From contig CAKUFK010000021.1 in the NCBI GenBank assembly GCA_934647945.1, positions 1 to 30,733 of the forward strand: a DNA stretch of 30,733 bases, given 5' to 3'. This document shows positions 23,350 to 30,733 of this stretch, piece after piece; position 1 is the stretch's first letter, and every line of letters begins with the position of its first letter. The notes beneath the pieces were generated by a model, which was not told the origin of the DNA, searched no databases, and was given only the letters and a program-made list of their open reading frames with translations. This stretch comes from an uncultured Eubacteriales bacterium (GTDB lineage Bacteria; Bacillota; Clostridia; Oscillospirales; Acutalibacteraceae). A program made the translations under genes and the position numbers.

Positions 23350-24498
23350 TTACGCCATCGCTTTCAAATCCCCCAGCACTTTGACGAGCGCGCGTCCCAG
23401 CATCTGGCCGGAAACCATGGCCTCCTCCAGCGTGTTGGCCTCGCTCCCCATTTCCACCAGGATCGAACCATGGGTGAGCTGCTGGTTATACCGCGCGTTG
23501 CCCACCAGCGAGATCGGCCGCATAACCCCCTCATACCGGGTATGCAGCTCCTGCTGCAGCCGCACGGCCAGGGACAGGTTCTCCTGCCAATCCGGGTGGG
23601 GAACCGAAGCGGTGTTCATCATCCCCATCACGATCATCATCTGGGCCGCCTTTTTCCCCCCGATTTCGGCCGTGGGCTTGACCTTGCTGCTCGCATCCCT
23701 CTGGATCGAGTCGCGGTGGATATCGAGTACCACCTGGATGGTGGGATACGCCTCCAGGTTTTTCAGCACCGTCGCCTTGGACCGGTCGTACGCACCCGTA
23801 TACTGCGGCGAATCGTGCACCGTCTTGTCATGGACAACCCCGATCCCCGCCGCCTGCAGCTGCGCGGCGACCACCTCTCCGACCGCGACCACGTTTTTGG
23901 TTTCATCCAAAGTCCGGGTCGGGTCGGAATCGTTGTAAAAACCCGCGTCGTAATCGAGATAGCATTCGGTGGTGTGGGTGTGCATGAGCAGTACCTGCGG
24001 TTCGGCCGTGTCGGTGATCGAGATGGCGGGCTTGCGGGAGAGCAGATCCGCAATATCCAATGTAAGCCCGCTGCTGTTGCGCACCGCGACGCCGTCAACA
24101 AAGTCGCTCCCCGGGGACAACTGCTCGGTCAGCACTGTGCCGCCGCTGGATTTCTCAGGGATGACCGGCTCTGGAAACGTGGGAAGGGTCGGCCACGCTA
24201 TGCCGTTTTCCCATTCGGTCGGCAGGGTGGTCGGCGGCGTGGTCGTCCCGGAAGGCTTGGTTCCGCTCGTGGGAGGCGTTGTGCTGCTTCCCCCTGCCGC
24301 CGGTTCTCGTTCCAACCGCCCGCTCAGCGCTTCGGCGCCCCCGTCGGGCTGCTGGATACCGACCGACAGCATGGCGAGCCGTCCACCCCATTCCAGCAGC
24401 GCCTTCCGGCTAAGCCCGCCGCAGACGGCCGCCAGGCAGGCCGAGGCCGCCAGCACACTGAAGGCCGCCCGGACGGCCCGTTTCGTCTTTTTCTGCAT
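23350..24498 (-). CDS. spoIIP: Stage II sporulation protein P (SpoIIP)
   Basis: A 382-residue membrane-anchored cell-wall hydrolase. Residues 9-30 form the anchor, and residues 60-125 are a Thr/Pro/Ser-rich stalk. The hydrolase domain shows QVLLMHTHTTECYLD (M172, H173, H175), VVLDIHRDSIQRD, and NQQLTHGSILVEMGSEANTLEEA, which supply the zinc and catalytic residues known for SpoIIP amidase/endopeptidase. With SpoIID and SpoIIM it degrades septal peptidoglycan during engulfment. The ribosome binding site (GGTGATG) is weak. It follows gpr as in many Firmicutes. Confidence 0.93.
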   Translation of the reverse strand: MQKKTKRAVRAAFSVLAASACLAAVCGGLSRKALLEWGGRLAMLSVGIQQPDGGAEALSGRLEREPAAGGSSTTPPTSGTKPSGTTTPPTTLPTEWENGIAWPTLPTFPEPVIPEKSSGGTVLTEQLSPGSDFVDGVAVRNSSGLTLDIADLLSRKPAISITDTAEPQVLLMHTHTTECYLDYDAGFYNDSDPTRTLDETKNVVAVGEVVAAQLQAAGIGVVHDKTVHDSPQYTGAYDRSKATVLKNLEAYPTIQVVLDIHRDSIQRDASSKVKPTAEIGGKKAAQMMIVMGMMNTASVPHPDWQENLSLAVRLQQELHTRYEGVMRPISLVGNARYNQQLTHGSILVEMGSEANTLEEAMVSGQMLGRALVKVLGDLKAMA

Positions 24499-24574
24499 AC
24501 GGCATCACCGCTATATATCTATGCGGCAAAACCGGCGGCTAGACCCCCTGTATCCGGATTGTCCGATTTTTCCT

Positions 24575-25456
24575 CTACTGTGCGGCGGCGGCCAGTTCGA
24601 GCGGTGAGTAATCGGGCTGCAGGGCGGCATTGATCGCCATGGCGACCAGGCGGGAGGCCCGCCGGATCATCAAATCGATCTCCCGCGGGGTCACCATCAT
24701 GCCAGCCCCGCGGGGGGACACCGCATCGGCCGCATCTTCCCGCCCGGTGAGCTCCTCCGCGAGAGTCACGGCGTCCACTACGGTGGGGACCCCCACCGCG
24801 ATGACGGGTATCCCCAGGGTATCCCGGTTGAGCTCCCGCCGGTTGTTCCCCACCCCCGACCCTGGAGCAATGCCGGTGTCGCTGAGCTGGACCGTGCAGC
24901 CCAGCCGGGACAGGCTGCGGGCCGCCAGCGCGTCGACCGCCACCACGGCGGCCGGTTTGACCACCGCGATCACCCCTTCCGCCATCTCGCCGCTCTCCAC
25001 CCCCGTGTTTCCCAGCACTCCCGGGGCCATCACGGCGGTGGGACGGAGGTCGTCGAGTCCCGCGGCGCGGGCGAATTCACCTTGGATATGCCGGGTGGCG
25101 AGCACCATCTTGACCGCCTGCGGCCCTAAGGCGTCGGGGGTAATCGCCTCGTTTCCGAGGCCCACGACCAGCACGGTCCCCTCCTCCGGAAGCAGAGATG
25201 CCAGCTGCCCCCCGATCAAACGGGCGGTTTCCTCCAGCTCCGTTTCATTGTCGGTCAAAGCCGGAAGCTCGGCCGTGATATAGGTCCCGCGGGGTTTCCC
25301 GAGCGCCCGTTCCCCCCGTTCGCTCAGGATCCGGATGCGGGTCAACGCCGCACGCCCCTGCACGAAACGGTCCCGTTCCACGTCCTCGTCCGTCAGCGCC
25401 TCCTGACGGACCGGCTGTTCGGCGGCTTCCAGCGCCAGGTCGGTGCGCCTTTCCAT
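24575..25456 (-). CDS. gpr: GPR germination protease
   Basis: A 293-residue aspartic-type protease that degrades small acid-soluble spore proteins at germination. Conserved blocks are the N-terminal RTDLALEA, GTYITAELPAL, VVGLGNEAITPDALGP, TAVMAPGVLGNTGVES, AVVAVDALAAR, LSDTGIAPGSGVGNNR and PVIAVGVPTVVDA. The start at ATG 25456 is fixed by AAGGAAGGA upstream and by RTDLALE following the Met; the open frame extends far upstream but without family similarity. The first dozen residues would be the propeptide removed on activation. It is the first gene of a leftward operon with spoIIP. Confidence 0.94.
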   Translation of the reverse strand: MERRTDLALEAAEQPVRQEALTDEDVERDRFVQGRAALTRIRILSERGERALGKPRGTYITAELPALTDNETELEETARLIGGQLASLLPEEGTVLVVGLGNEAITPDALGPQAVKMVLATRHIQGEFARAAGLDDLRPTAVMAPGVLGNTGVESGEMAEGVIAVVKPAAVVAVDALAARSLSRLGCTVQLSDTGIAPGSGVGNNRRELNRDTLGIPVIAVGVPTVVDAVTLAEELTGREDAADAVSPRGAGMMVTPREIDLMIRRASRLVAMAINAALQPDYSPLELAAAAQ

Positions 25457-25596
25457 ATCCAAAGTCCTTCCTTTCCATAAGCCGGGGACCCGCACCGTTT
25501 CCGTTCGGGAAATCTGCCCCGCCGGATTCCCCGCTGCCCATTCCGGCCCTTCGTCCGGCGATTTGCCTATATATCCCGGCATTTCCTGCGCCTTTC

Positions 25597-25625
25597 GAGT
25601 ATTTGCAGAAAAAACCGGAATATTC
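25597..25625 (-). promoter_or_regulatory. Tentative sigma-G-type promoter for gpr
   Basis: On the minus strand GAATA (25625-25621) and AATACTC (25603-25597) are 17 nt apart, close to the forespore sigma-G pattern (GMATR, CATWMTA), and gpr is a sigma-G gene in Bacillus. The -10 has two mismatches and the spacing is one short, so this is a guess supported by gene function. Confidence 0.3.
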
Positions 25626-25637
25626 CCAAAAAAAGAG

Positions 25638-25666
25638 TTGATTTTCTGACCGGAACATGCTAAGAT
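25638..25666 (+). promoter_or_regulatory. Promoter of rpsT
   Basis: TTGATT at 25638-25643 and TAAGAT at 25661-25666 are 17 nt apart, about 50 nt before the rpsT start. Confidence 0.7.
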
Positions 25667-25714
25667 AATTTGTGCGTGATTTTCAAGGAATGAATTGGCA
25701 GAGGAGGTGTGACC

Positions 25715-25969
25715 ATGCCCAATATCAAATCCGCTAAAAAGCGTGTGAAGGTCATCGCGACCAAGACCGCGCAGAACAAGGCCAACCGCTCTGCCCTCCG
25801 GACTCAGATCAAGAAGGCGAACGTGGCGATCGAAACCGGGGCCGCTGACAAGGACGAGGCCGTACGGGCCGCCGTCAAGAAAATTGACCAGGCCGTGGCG
25901 AAGGGACTCCTGCACAAGAATACCGCCGCCAGGAGAAAGTCCGCCCTCGCTAAACGCGCCCAAGCATAA
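25715..25969 (+). CDS. rpsT: 30S ribosomal protein S20
   Basis: An 84-residue, very basic helical protein. MPNIKSAKKRVKVIATKTAQNKANRSALRT is the standard S20 start, and GLLHKNTAARRKSALAKRA is the standard end. It binds 16S rRNA early in small-subunit assembly. I chose ATG 25715, not GTG 25709, as AGGAGG then lies 7 nt upstream. It is divergent from gpr, an arrangement common in Firmicutes, and has its own promoter and terminator. Confidence 0.97.
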   Translation: MPNIKSAKKRVKVIATKTAQNKANRSALRTQIKKANVAIETGAADKDEAVRAAVKKIDQAVAKGLLHKNTAARRKSALAKRAQA

Positions 25970-25980
25970 ACGCCGTCTGA

Positions 25981-26009
25981 AAAAGCCTCGTCGGAATGAC
26001 GAGGCTTTT
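25981..26009 (+). terminator. rpsT terminator
   Basis: AAAAGCCTCGTC pairs perfectly with GACGAGGCTTTT around a 5-nt loop, 11 nt after the rpsT stop. Confidence 0.9.
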
Positions 26010-26043
26010 GTTCTATCCAAAAGGAAACCGGAGGTTATCCGCC

Positions 26044-26694
26044 ATGAAACTCATCCCGCCTTCCCTTCCCGCCGATCTGCCCGTGTCCAGCGATCCGGCC
26101 GGGGTTGTGGCCGTCTGTGCGGCGTCGGGCGACGACGTCACCGACCGGCACTTTCTCCAGGGTGTCCTGTCGGGGGAATTTCCGTCCCGTATGGAATTCC
26201 GGCGCTGCCGGTTCGACGGCGTCCGGATGGCCGGCAGCCGGTTCGACCACGCCGATTTTGTGGACGTGGTATTTTCCGGCTGCGATCTGTCGGGGGCGGA
26301 ACTGTCGGGCTGCGGCTTCCTCCGCTGCCGGTTCGAAAACTGCAAAGGGGTGGGCACCGCGTTCGTCCACAGTCCCATGCGCCATGTCGTTTTGGAGGGC
26401 AGTCCCCTCCGGATGGCCAACTTCTCCGAGACGCCCTTCAAAGCTGTCCGCTTTTCCGGCTGCGACCTGACCGAAAGCGTCTTTTTACAGTGCGTGCCGC
26501 AAGACCTCTCATTTGAGTCGTGCAAGCTGGTTAAAATCAATTTCTGCCGCACCCGTCTGGCGGGGATCGATTTCTCCGCCAACCAGCTCGAGGGGATCCT
26601 CATCTCGGGTGACGAGCTGCGGGACGCGGTCGTCTCTCCCCTGCAGGCCGTGGAGCTGGCCCGCCTTCTCGGGGTGAGGGTGAAAGACGGCTGA
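26044..26694 (+). CDS. Pentapeptide-repeat protein
   Basis: A 216-residue protein with tandem pentapeptide repeats from about residue 50 to 170 (F-R-R-C-R-F-D-G-V, SRFDHADFVDVVFSGCDLSGAELSGC, CRFENC, CDLTES), many with Phe or Leu at the centre and Cys or Ala before it. This pattern folds as a right-handed quadrilateral beta-helix. A few members mimic DNA and protect gyrase (Qnr, MfpA), but most have no known role, and I see nothing specific for gyrase protection. GGAGG is about 9 nt before the ATG. Confidence 0.87.
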   Translation: MKLIPPSLPADLPVSSDPAGVVAVCAASGDDVTDRHFLQGVLSGEFPSRMEFRRCRFDGVRMAGSRFDHADFVDVVFSGCDLSGAELSGCGFLRCRFENCKGVGTAFVHSPMRHVVLEGSPLRMANFSETPFKAVRFSGCDLTESVFLQCVPQDLSFESCKLVKINFCRTRLAGIDFSANQLEGILISGDELRDAVVSPLQAVELARLLGVRVKDG

Positions 26695-26765
26695 ACCTCT
26701 CACTCTTCGAACTCATAAAGCATCGGTCTCATTCCAAACCAGATCTAAAAAACGGGAGGAGCATG

Positions 26766-27371
26766 ATGGCTGTGACACTCTACCTCATCCGGCACGGCCT
26801 GACACAGGGAAACCTGGAGGGCCGCTATATCGGGCAAAGGGAAAATCCCCCGCTGAGCGACCGGGGCCGGCGGGAACTGACCGAACGGAAGGAAACCCAT
26901 CCGTACCCCCGCGCCGAGGCGCTGTACACCAGCCCTCTCCTCCGCTGCCTGCAGACGGCGCAAATCCTGTATCCCATGCTGGTGCCGGTCCCCCTGCCGT
27001 CTCTGTCGGAGCAGGATTTCGGCCTGTTCGAGGGGAAAACATACGAGCAGCTCAAAGACGATCCCGCTTACCGCCATTGGGTGGATTCGGCCGGCCTGCT
27101 GCCGCCACCTGGAGGCGAAAGCGGCCAGGCATTGACCGTCCGGTTGGAGGGGGCGCTCAAAAAAATAGCAGATGACTGTCGGAAAAGCGGGGCCAAAACC
27201 GTCGCGGTAATCACCCACGGCGGCTGCATCATGGCCATGCTCAGCCGCTTGAATCTCTGTCCGGACTCCTCGCCTGTCTCCTTCTATGGCTATCAGGCCC
27301 CGAACGGAGGCGGATTCTCTGTCGAGCTGCATCCCGATTCCGCCCGAATTTCCCTTCTCGGGGTTTTGTAA
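26766..27371 (+). CDS. Histidine phosphatase (phosphoglycerate-mutase/CobC-like)
   Basis: A 201-residue member of the histidine phosphatase family. LIRHGLTQGN carries the phospho-accepting H10 in the RHG motif. TSPLLRCLQTAQIL holds the second Arg, EQDFGLFEGKTYEQL the acid residue region, and ITHGG the second catalytic His, H151. Relatives include phosphoglycerate mutases and alpha-ribazole phosphatase (CobC). I prefer ATG 26766 to 26763 because GGAGG is then 6 nt away. A SirC-like tetrapyrrole gene follows, which hints at cobalamin metabolism but is not proof. Confidence 0.85.
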   Translation: MAVTLYLIRHGLTQGNLEGRYIGQRENPPLSDRGRRELTERKETHPYPRAEALYTSPLLRCLQTAQILYPMLVPVPLPSLSEQDFGLFEGKTYEQLKDDPAYRHWVDSAGLLPPPGGESGQALTVRLEGALKKIADDCRKSGAKTVAVITHGGCIMAMLSRLNLCPDSSPVSFYGYQAPNGGGFSVELHPDSARISLLGVL

Positions 27372-27382
27372 AGGATTTATGC

Positions 27383-27411
27383 TTGTCAAGCATCGGCAAA
27401 TATGCTATACT
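27383..27411 (+). promoter_or_regulatory. Promoter of the SirC-like gene
   Basis: TTGTCA at 27383-27388 and TATACT at 27406-27411 are 17 nt apart. The gene starts about 75 nt after the expected transcription start, and the stretch between (27420-27493) shows no clear regulatory structure. Confidence 0.8.
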
Positions 27412-27493
27412 GTCGTAAGAGAACGAACTTTTTGTGTTTTGCAAGATAAAAATTGGCGCCCCATGATCCAACGACGGTGAAGAAGGTGACGGC

Positions 27494-27994
27494 ATGGCTC
27501 TTGGATTTCCTCTGTATATCAATCTGCATGGAAACAACTGTGTCGTGCTGGGCGGCGGGGAATTTGCCTGGGAGCGGGCGCGGACCCTGCTCGCGTTCGG
27601 CGCCAAAGTGACGGTGATCAGCCCCACTCTGTGCGAGGGTCTGCGCCGCCTCGACGAAGAGGGGAAAATCCGCTATATTCCCCGCCGGTATTTCCGCGGG
27701 GACTGCACCTGTGCCTATCTTTGCGTCGCCGCGACGGAAGATGAAGCGCTTAACATCGCGATTTCCGACGAATGCAAGGCCAAAGGAATTCCGGTGAATG
27801 TGCTCAAGCCCGTCGCTTTCGGCACCTTCTATTTCCCGGCCGTCGTCCTCACCGATACGCTGTCCGTGTCGATTTCAGGCAAGCTCGATCCCGTGGTGCT
27901 CGCCCGCTTGCGCGACCAGATCGAGCAGGCGCTCCCAACCATGCTGAAAGCCGCCTCTTCCTCTGACACAGATGTGGATCTCACCCCGGTTTGA
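27494..27994 (+). CDS. SirC-like precorrin-2 dehydrogenase homologue, divergent
   Basis: A 166-residue Rossmann protein of the Met8p/CysG-N/SirC group. FPLYINLHGNNCVVLGGGEFAWERARTLLAFGAKVTVISP is the NAD-binding start, LCVAATEDEALN and FYFPAVVLTDTLSVSISG follow the family. Members normally carry VNVVDD at the position where this one has VNVLKPV (residues 101-107), so the catalytic Asp is missing, and ISTGGKSP is replaced by ISGKLDP. It may therefore not oxidise precorrin-2. It is short, with little of the C-terminal chelatase domain. No other siroheme genes are in the window. Confidence 0.78.
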   Translation: MALGFPLYINLHGNNCVVLGGGEFAWERARTLLAFGAKVTVISPTLCEGLRRLDEEGKIRYIPRRYFRGDCTCAYLCVAATEDEALNIAISDECKAKGIPVNVLKPVAFGTFYFPAVVLTDTLSVSISGKLDPVVLARLRDQIEQALPTMLKAASSSDTDVDLTPV

Positions 27995-28008
27995 TCCCGG
28001 GGCAAGGA

Positions 28009-28042
28009 AACGGCGCCGCAGTCTGCAGACTGCGGCGCCGTT
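28009..28042. terminator. Two-way terminator between SirC-like and Asn/Gln-rich genes
   Basis: A perfect 34-nt palindrome with 17-nt arms (AACGGCGCCGCAGTCTG and its complement) lies between two converging genes, 15 nt after one stop and 21 nt after the other. The T-tails are short (GTTTCC leftwards). Confidence 0.7.
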
Positions 28043-28062
28043 CGGATGTTTGATCGGGGGAC

Positions 28063-28221
28063 TTAGAAGTTGTCCTGACGGTTCTGACGATTCTGGGAAT
28101 TCTGGTTGTTGTTCTGGTTCTGGCTGTTGTTGTTCTGGCGGTTCTGGGAATTCTGCTGATTCTTGTTCTGGCTGTTGTTCTGATTGTTCTGCTGGTTGTT
28201 GTTCTGATTCTGGTTGTTCAT
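28063..28221 (-). CDS. Asn/Gln-rich microprotein
   Basis: A 52-residue gene too short for usual thresholds but strongly supported: AGGAGG lies 6 nt before the ATG at 28221, it ends in TAA, and a terminator follows. Of 52 residues, 25 are Asn and 16 Gln (79%); the rest are Ser, Arg, Lys, Asp and one C-terminal Phe. It opens MNNQNQNNNQQNNQ and ends RQNRQDNF. Repeats such as NSQNR recur. It has no hydrophobic core, Cys, signal peptide or membrane segment, so it is likely disordered or amyloid-prone. A frameshift in the reading of the other strand would give Leu/Val- or Ser/Cys-rich peptides, but only this frame has start signals. Function unknown; a spore or coat role is possible for a sporulating host. 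Confidence 0.8.
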   Translation of the reverse strand: MNNQNQNNNQQNNQNNSQNKNQQNSQNRQNNNSQNQNNNQNSQNRQNRQDNF

Positions 28222-28391
28222 GATGTTCCTCCTGTACAGTTACGGTGTGTTGAATGATGGGATACCACGGCACATGACTTTCTTTCGAAACTCACCTGCC
28301 GTTGTATCGCTCTTATTTTTTACGGCTCGCATGGATTTTATACGCGTCTTTTTCCCTTGATTTTTGCAAATAAATCCCTTTGGTTTCTTCG

Positions 28392-28420
28392 TTGACTTCA
28401 CATTAAAAAATCGGTATACT
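28392..28420 (+). promoter_or_regulatory. Promoter of the AraC-type regulator
   Basis: TTGACT at 28392-28397 and TATACT at 28415-28420, 17 nt apart, form the best consensus promoter in the window. The start codon lies about 25 nt after the expected transcription start, which excludes the longer upstream reading. Confidence 0.85.
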
Positions 28421-28450
28421 GAAAAAAAGATGCGCGAAAGGAGATACGGC

Positions 28451-29365
28451 ATGTCGGAACAGCCTGGAGGGATCCCGTACGAACCAGATTCGTTCACCAA
28501 TATGATAATTTCGGATAAAAACGGCAACAATCTGATCAATATGGGCAAACATCATATCGTGGGGCCGTATGTCGCGGAAATCCACGTCCATCCCCAATTG
28601 GAAATCTCCTGCGTCCAACTGGGCGAGTGCGCCTATCATGTGGGCGGGCAGTTGTATGATATCCGCCCGGGCGATATTTTCCTCTTCAACAACACCGACC
28701 CGCACGGCCTGGTGCTGCAGGAAGGGCAGTCTATCACCCATCTGGTGATTCATTTCGATCCGTCCTTCATCTGGAATTCGCTCTCCAACGACCTCGATTA
28801 CAATTTTCTCCTGATCTTTTTTGAAAGGAGCCAGAAATTCAGCCACCGGCTGGACCGGGACAATCCGGCGACCCATCGGATCGCCGAGCTGATGCAGGAG
28901 ATTTACCGTGAGTTCCTCGAACGGAACCTCTGCTATGAGCTGATCGTCAAGATCAAGCTGCAGACGATTTTCACCGAAATCATCCGCAACTACGATTACA
29001 TCGACAGCAAAAAAGCAGGCCGTCCGCTGCACGACACCGATATTGCGCAGTTGAACGCGGTGCTGCAGTATATCAATGAGCATCTCGACGGCGAGCTCCG
29101 CCTGGCGCAGCTTGCCTCCATCGCCCATGTCAGCCCTGCGTATTTTTCCACCCTATTCAAACGGTTCAACGGCCTCTCTCCGGTGGAATATATCGTCCAC
29201 AAGCGGGTGCAGCGGGCGATTGAATACATCCGCACCACGAGCATGAGCATGACCGAGGTGGCGATGGCCTGCGGCTTCAACAACAGCACCAATTTTTACA
29301 AATCCTTCCGCAAGGTGACCGGCCGAACGCCGGTGTCCTACCGGCAGGATCCCGGGCTGCTGTAG
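28451..29365 (+). CDS. AraC-family transcription regulator with cupin sensor
   Basis: A 304-residue regulator. Residues 30-110 form a cupin-like sensor (AEIHVHPQLEISCVQLGE, IRPGDIFLFNNTDPHGL), a domain that commonly binds sugars. A helical linker follows. Residues 200-304 hold two helix-turn-helix motifs: LAQLASIAHVSPAYFSTLFKRFNG and MTEVAMACGFNNSTNFYKSFRKVTGRTPVSYR. AAAGGAG precedes the ATG. Neighbouring genes do not show an obvious target; control of a distant sugar locus, perhaps like that at 748-5751, is speculation. Confidence 0.9.
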   Translation: MSEQPGGIPYEPDSFTNMIISDKNGNNLINMGKHHIVGPYVAEIHVHPQLEISCVQLGECAYHVGGQLYDIRPGDIFLFNNTDPHGLVLQEGQSITHLVIHFDPSFIWNSLSNDLDYNFLLIFFERSQKFSHRLDRDNPATHRIAELMQEIYREFLERNLCYELIVKIKLQTIFTEIIRNYDYIDSKKAGRPLHDTDIAQLNAVLQYINEHLDGELRLAQLASIAHVSPAYFSTLFKRFNGLSPVEYIVHKRVQRAIEYIRTTSMSMTEVAMACGFNNSTNFYKSFRKVTGRTPVSYRQDPGLL

Positions 29366-29744
29366 GCCTCGGTCATTTGGAGCGGCTCGTACATGCCCCC
29401 GGCGCCGTCATGCTCCTATGCCGCAGAGCCGGTATTTCCGGAACCGGGATCGCTTCGTCGGGCTATGCTCTCCGTACGTAGGACTATGCATAAATCCCGG
29501 CGGACTTCGGCCTCCGGGGATGGGGCGGTTTTTGCGGAATCGTTTAAAAAACACACCGAGTCCCCGGAATCGCCGCCCCTTGTCTAATTGGGTATCCACG
29601 GCTCTGAAAAGAACTCCCGGCCGGTGATACCGACGTGTTCCAGCCATTGTGAGTCCCCACAATGGCCCTAGAAATCAGGGGCCTTCCCCTTGGCACATTT
29701 TTGCCTAGTTCGGGTTTCCGAACTAGGCAACAGGCTCCCGGCGG
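29366..29744. other. Gene-free stretch with several hairpins
   Basis: No credible gene lies here. A 9-bp hairpin GCCATTGTG/CACAATGGC is at 29643-29666, and a 13-bp one, TTGCCTAGTTCGG with complement around GTTT, is at 29701-29730. GGGGCGG/CCGCCCC and CCGGGGA/TCCCCGG pairs around 29515-29580 could form longer stems. None has a clear terminator tail. The arrangement mirrors the hairpin series before copy A at the left end. Confidence 0.5.
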
Positions 29745-29823
29745 CCCCCAGATGGCTGGCCGGTTTTCTTTTTATGAAAACCGGCGGTTATGTTGTGTCT
29801 TGAACCAATGTCCACACAGAAAG
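29745..29823. repeat. Hairpin repeat element, copy B
   Basis: This is the second copy of the element at 139-216. The 10-bp hairpin GCCGGTTTTC (29759-29768) with GAAAACCGGC (29776-29785) is identical, with a T-rich loop. The boxes TGAACC and ACAGA are kept. Most differences from copy A are C/T and G/A changes. No gene overlaps it. Confidence 0.6.
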
Positions 29824-29924
29824 GGCCGCCTCCGCGAAGGCCCAGATACCAGGCGTCAATCGTCCACCGGAATTATGTAGGTTATAAACCGGCTTTGTGC
29901 GGCCTTACACCGGATACCGTCCCT

Positions 29925-30650
29925 TTATGCGCCGGTGTCGGAGAGGAGCCCCTGTTGCCGTAACCCCCTCCGGCGGCGCAGCCACCCAGCGGTCGTCGCC
30001 AAAAGAGCCGCTAAAAGCAGAAGCCTTCCCCAATCGATGCAGGCCGTCAGGAGCCACCACGGCCTCCAAAAGGAGAAGTAGAGCGGTATCGGCAACAGAA
30101 AGAACAGCGTCCAGCCGCCGATATACGCGATGCGTTTTCGGAATGGCGATAGGTCTGCCGTCGTGCTCCGGAAACAGATGACCGTCAGCAGAACGAGAAG
30201 CCCCATCCCAATCAGCTGTGTCCAGGCGATGAACAGGCGGGCGTAATTCATCTGCGGCGTAAACGACAGGGTCACCCATGTCAGCCTCCACGTGATACCG
30301 CTTCCATAACGCAGATAGAGATCGATGAGGAAGCACACCGCCCAGCCGCACCACAGGCCGGCCCTCCGCCGAAACAGGAAACAGAGTCCCCCGCATACCA
30401 AAAAGGGAGAGGCAAAAACCAGTCCGGCTGCCAGTCCCCCCAGCAACGACAGCAGCAGTGCAGTCAGGAATCCCATGCAGAAGAGAACGGTACCCGCCAC
30501 CTTGCGGGGGCTGAAACCCTCCCGCGGCGCGGGCGGCACACAGGCGGATGGGGACACTGGAACCGCACCGGGTTCCTCTCCCGACACCAGTTCGTCCAGC
30601 GTGACGCCGAACAGATGGCTCATCCGGATCAATTTGTCCAGTTCGGGCAC
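29925..30650 (-). pseudogene. XRE-type regulator/membrane protein missing its DNA-binding N-terminus
   Basis: The reading from GTG 30650 gives 241 residues. It opens with VPELDKLIRMSHLFGVTLDELVSGE, which is normally the last part of an XRE helix-turn-helix domain. About 40 residues with the recognition helix are absent: an in-frame TAA lies 15 nt before the GTG, and a different gene seems to end at 30702. The rest has six hydrophobic segments (from SPRKVAGTVLFCMGF to LLLAALLATTAGWL), as in HTH-membrane fusion regulators. AAGGGA 8 nt before the GTG could still allow translation. It is most likely a 5'-truncated remnant. Confidence 0.6.
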
Positions 30651-30701
30651 GGCACCGCCCGTTTCCCTTAATTAAAGATATTGTTGGGTAAAAAAGAAAG
30701 G

Positions 30702-30733
30702 TCAGTCGATTTTGCCGATGAAGCGGTAGTAGA
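30702..30733 (-). CDS. Possible C-terminal end of a gene entering from the right
   Basis: On the minus strand the last bases read YYRFIGKID and then TGA at 30704-30702. A TTTCTTTTTT run follows shortly after. Ten codons are too few for more than a suggestion. Confidence 0.3.
   Translation of the reverse strand, partial: YYRFIGKID

Noticed and set aside
27875..28273. Gln/Glu/Pro-rich and Ser/Cys-rich frames around the Asn/Gln gene
   Set aside because: They are other-frame readings of the same repetitive DNA, lack ribosome binding sites and run through the terminator palindrome.

Overview
This GC-rich window looks like a chromosomal segment of an endospore-forming, anaerobic Firmicute, probably a Clostridia member of the Oscillospiraceae/Ruminococcaceae type. 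Three things point there: strong AGGAGG-type ribosome binding sites with sigma-A promoters at 17-nt spacing, a gpr-spoIIP sporulation pair beside rpsT, and a complete bacterial V-type (A/V-type) ATPase operon in place of an F-type one. The assignment is inference; there is no rRNA or tRNA in the window.

Layout. Bases 1-650 hold the possible tail of one gene, then no gene but several strong hairpins and an AT-rich patch. Bases 748-5751 are a carbohydrate-type locus: a lipoprotein of glycosidase type and a Gfo/Idh/MocA oxidoreductase on the minus strand, diverging from a cupin and a second Gfo/Idh/MocA oxidoreductase on the plus strand. The plus-strand promoter carries a 26-bp palindromic operator. 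Bases 5901-15188 are the nine-gene V-type ATPase operon in the order G/H-C-I-K-F-E-A-B-D from one clear promoter. It is interrupted between K and F by about 330 nt of repeated, hairpin-rich sequence. Bases 15400-19783 on the minus strand carry an ABC exporter (ATPase and membrane protein), a DUF1015 protein and a frameshifted ParB-like gene.

Bases 20010-21522 hold an NlpC/P60-like lipoprotein without its catalytic residues, overlapping a stand-alone 5'-3' exonuclease. Two GNAT acetyltransferases with lower GC follow. Then come the minus-strand sporulation operon gpr-spoIIP-small membrane protein and, divergently, rpsT, a pentapeptide-repeat protein, a histidine phosphatase and a SirC-like protein. 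Convergent to the last is a very short gene for a 52-residue protein that is about 79% Asn plus Gln. An AraC-type regulator and a degenerate HTH/membrane gene close the window, with a second copy of a hairpin repeat first seen at the left end.

Points most worth follow-up: the Asn/Gln-rich microprotein (28063-28221), the structured repeats after the c-subunit gene (9883-10094), the apparently dead NlpC/P60 protein, the homopolymer frameshift in the ParB-like gene, and the repeat shared by both ends of the window.
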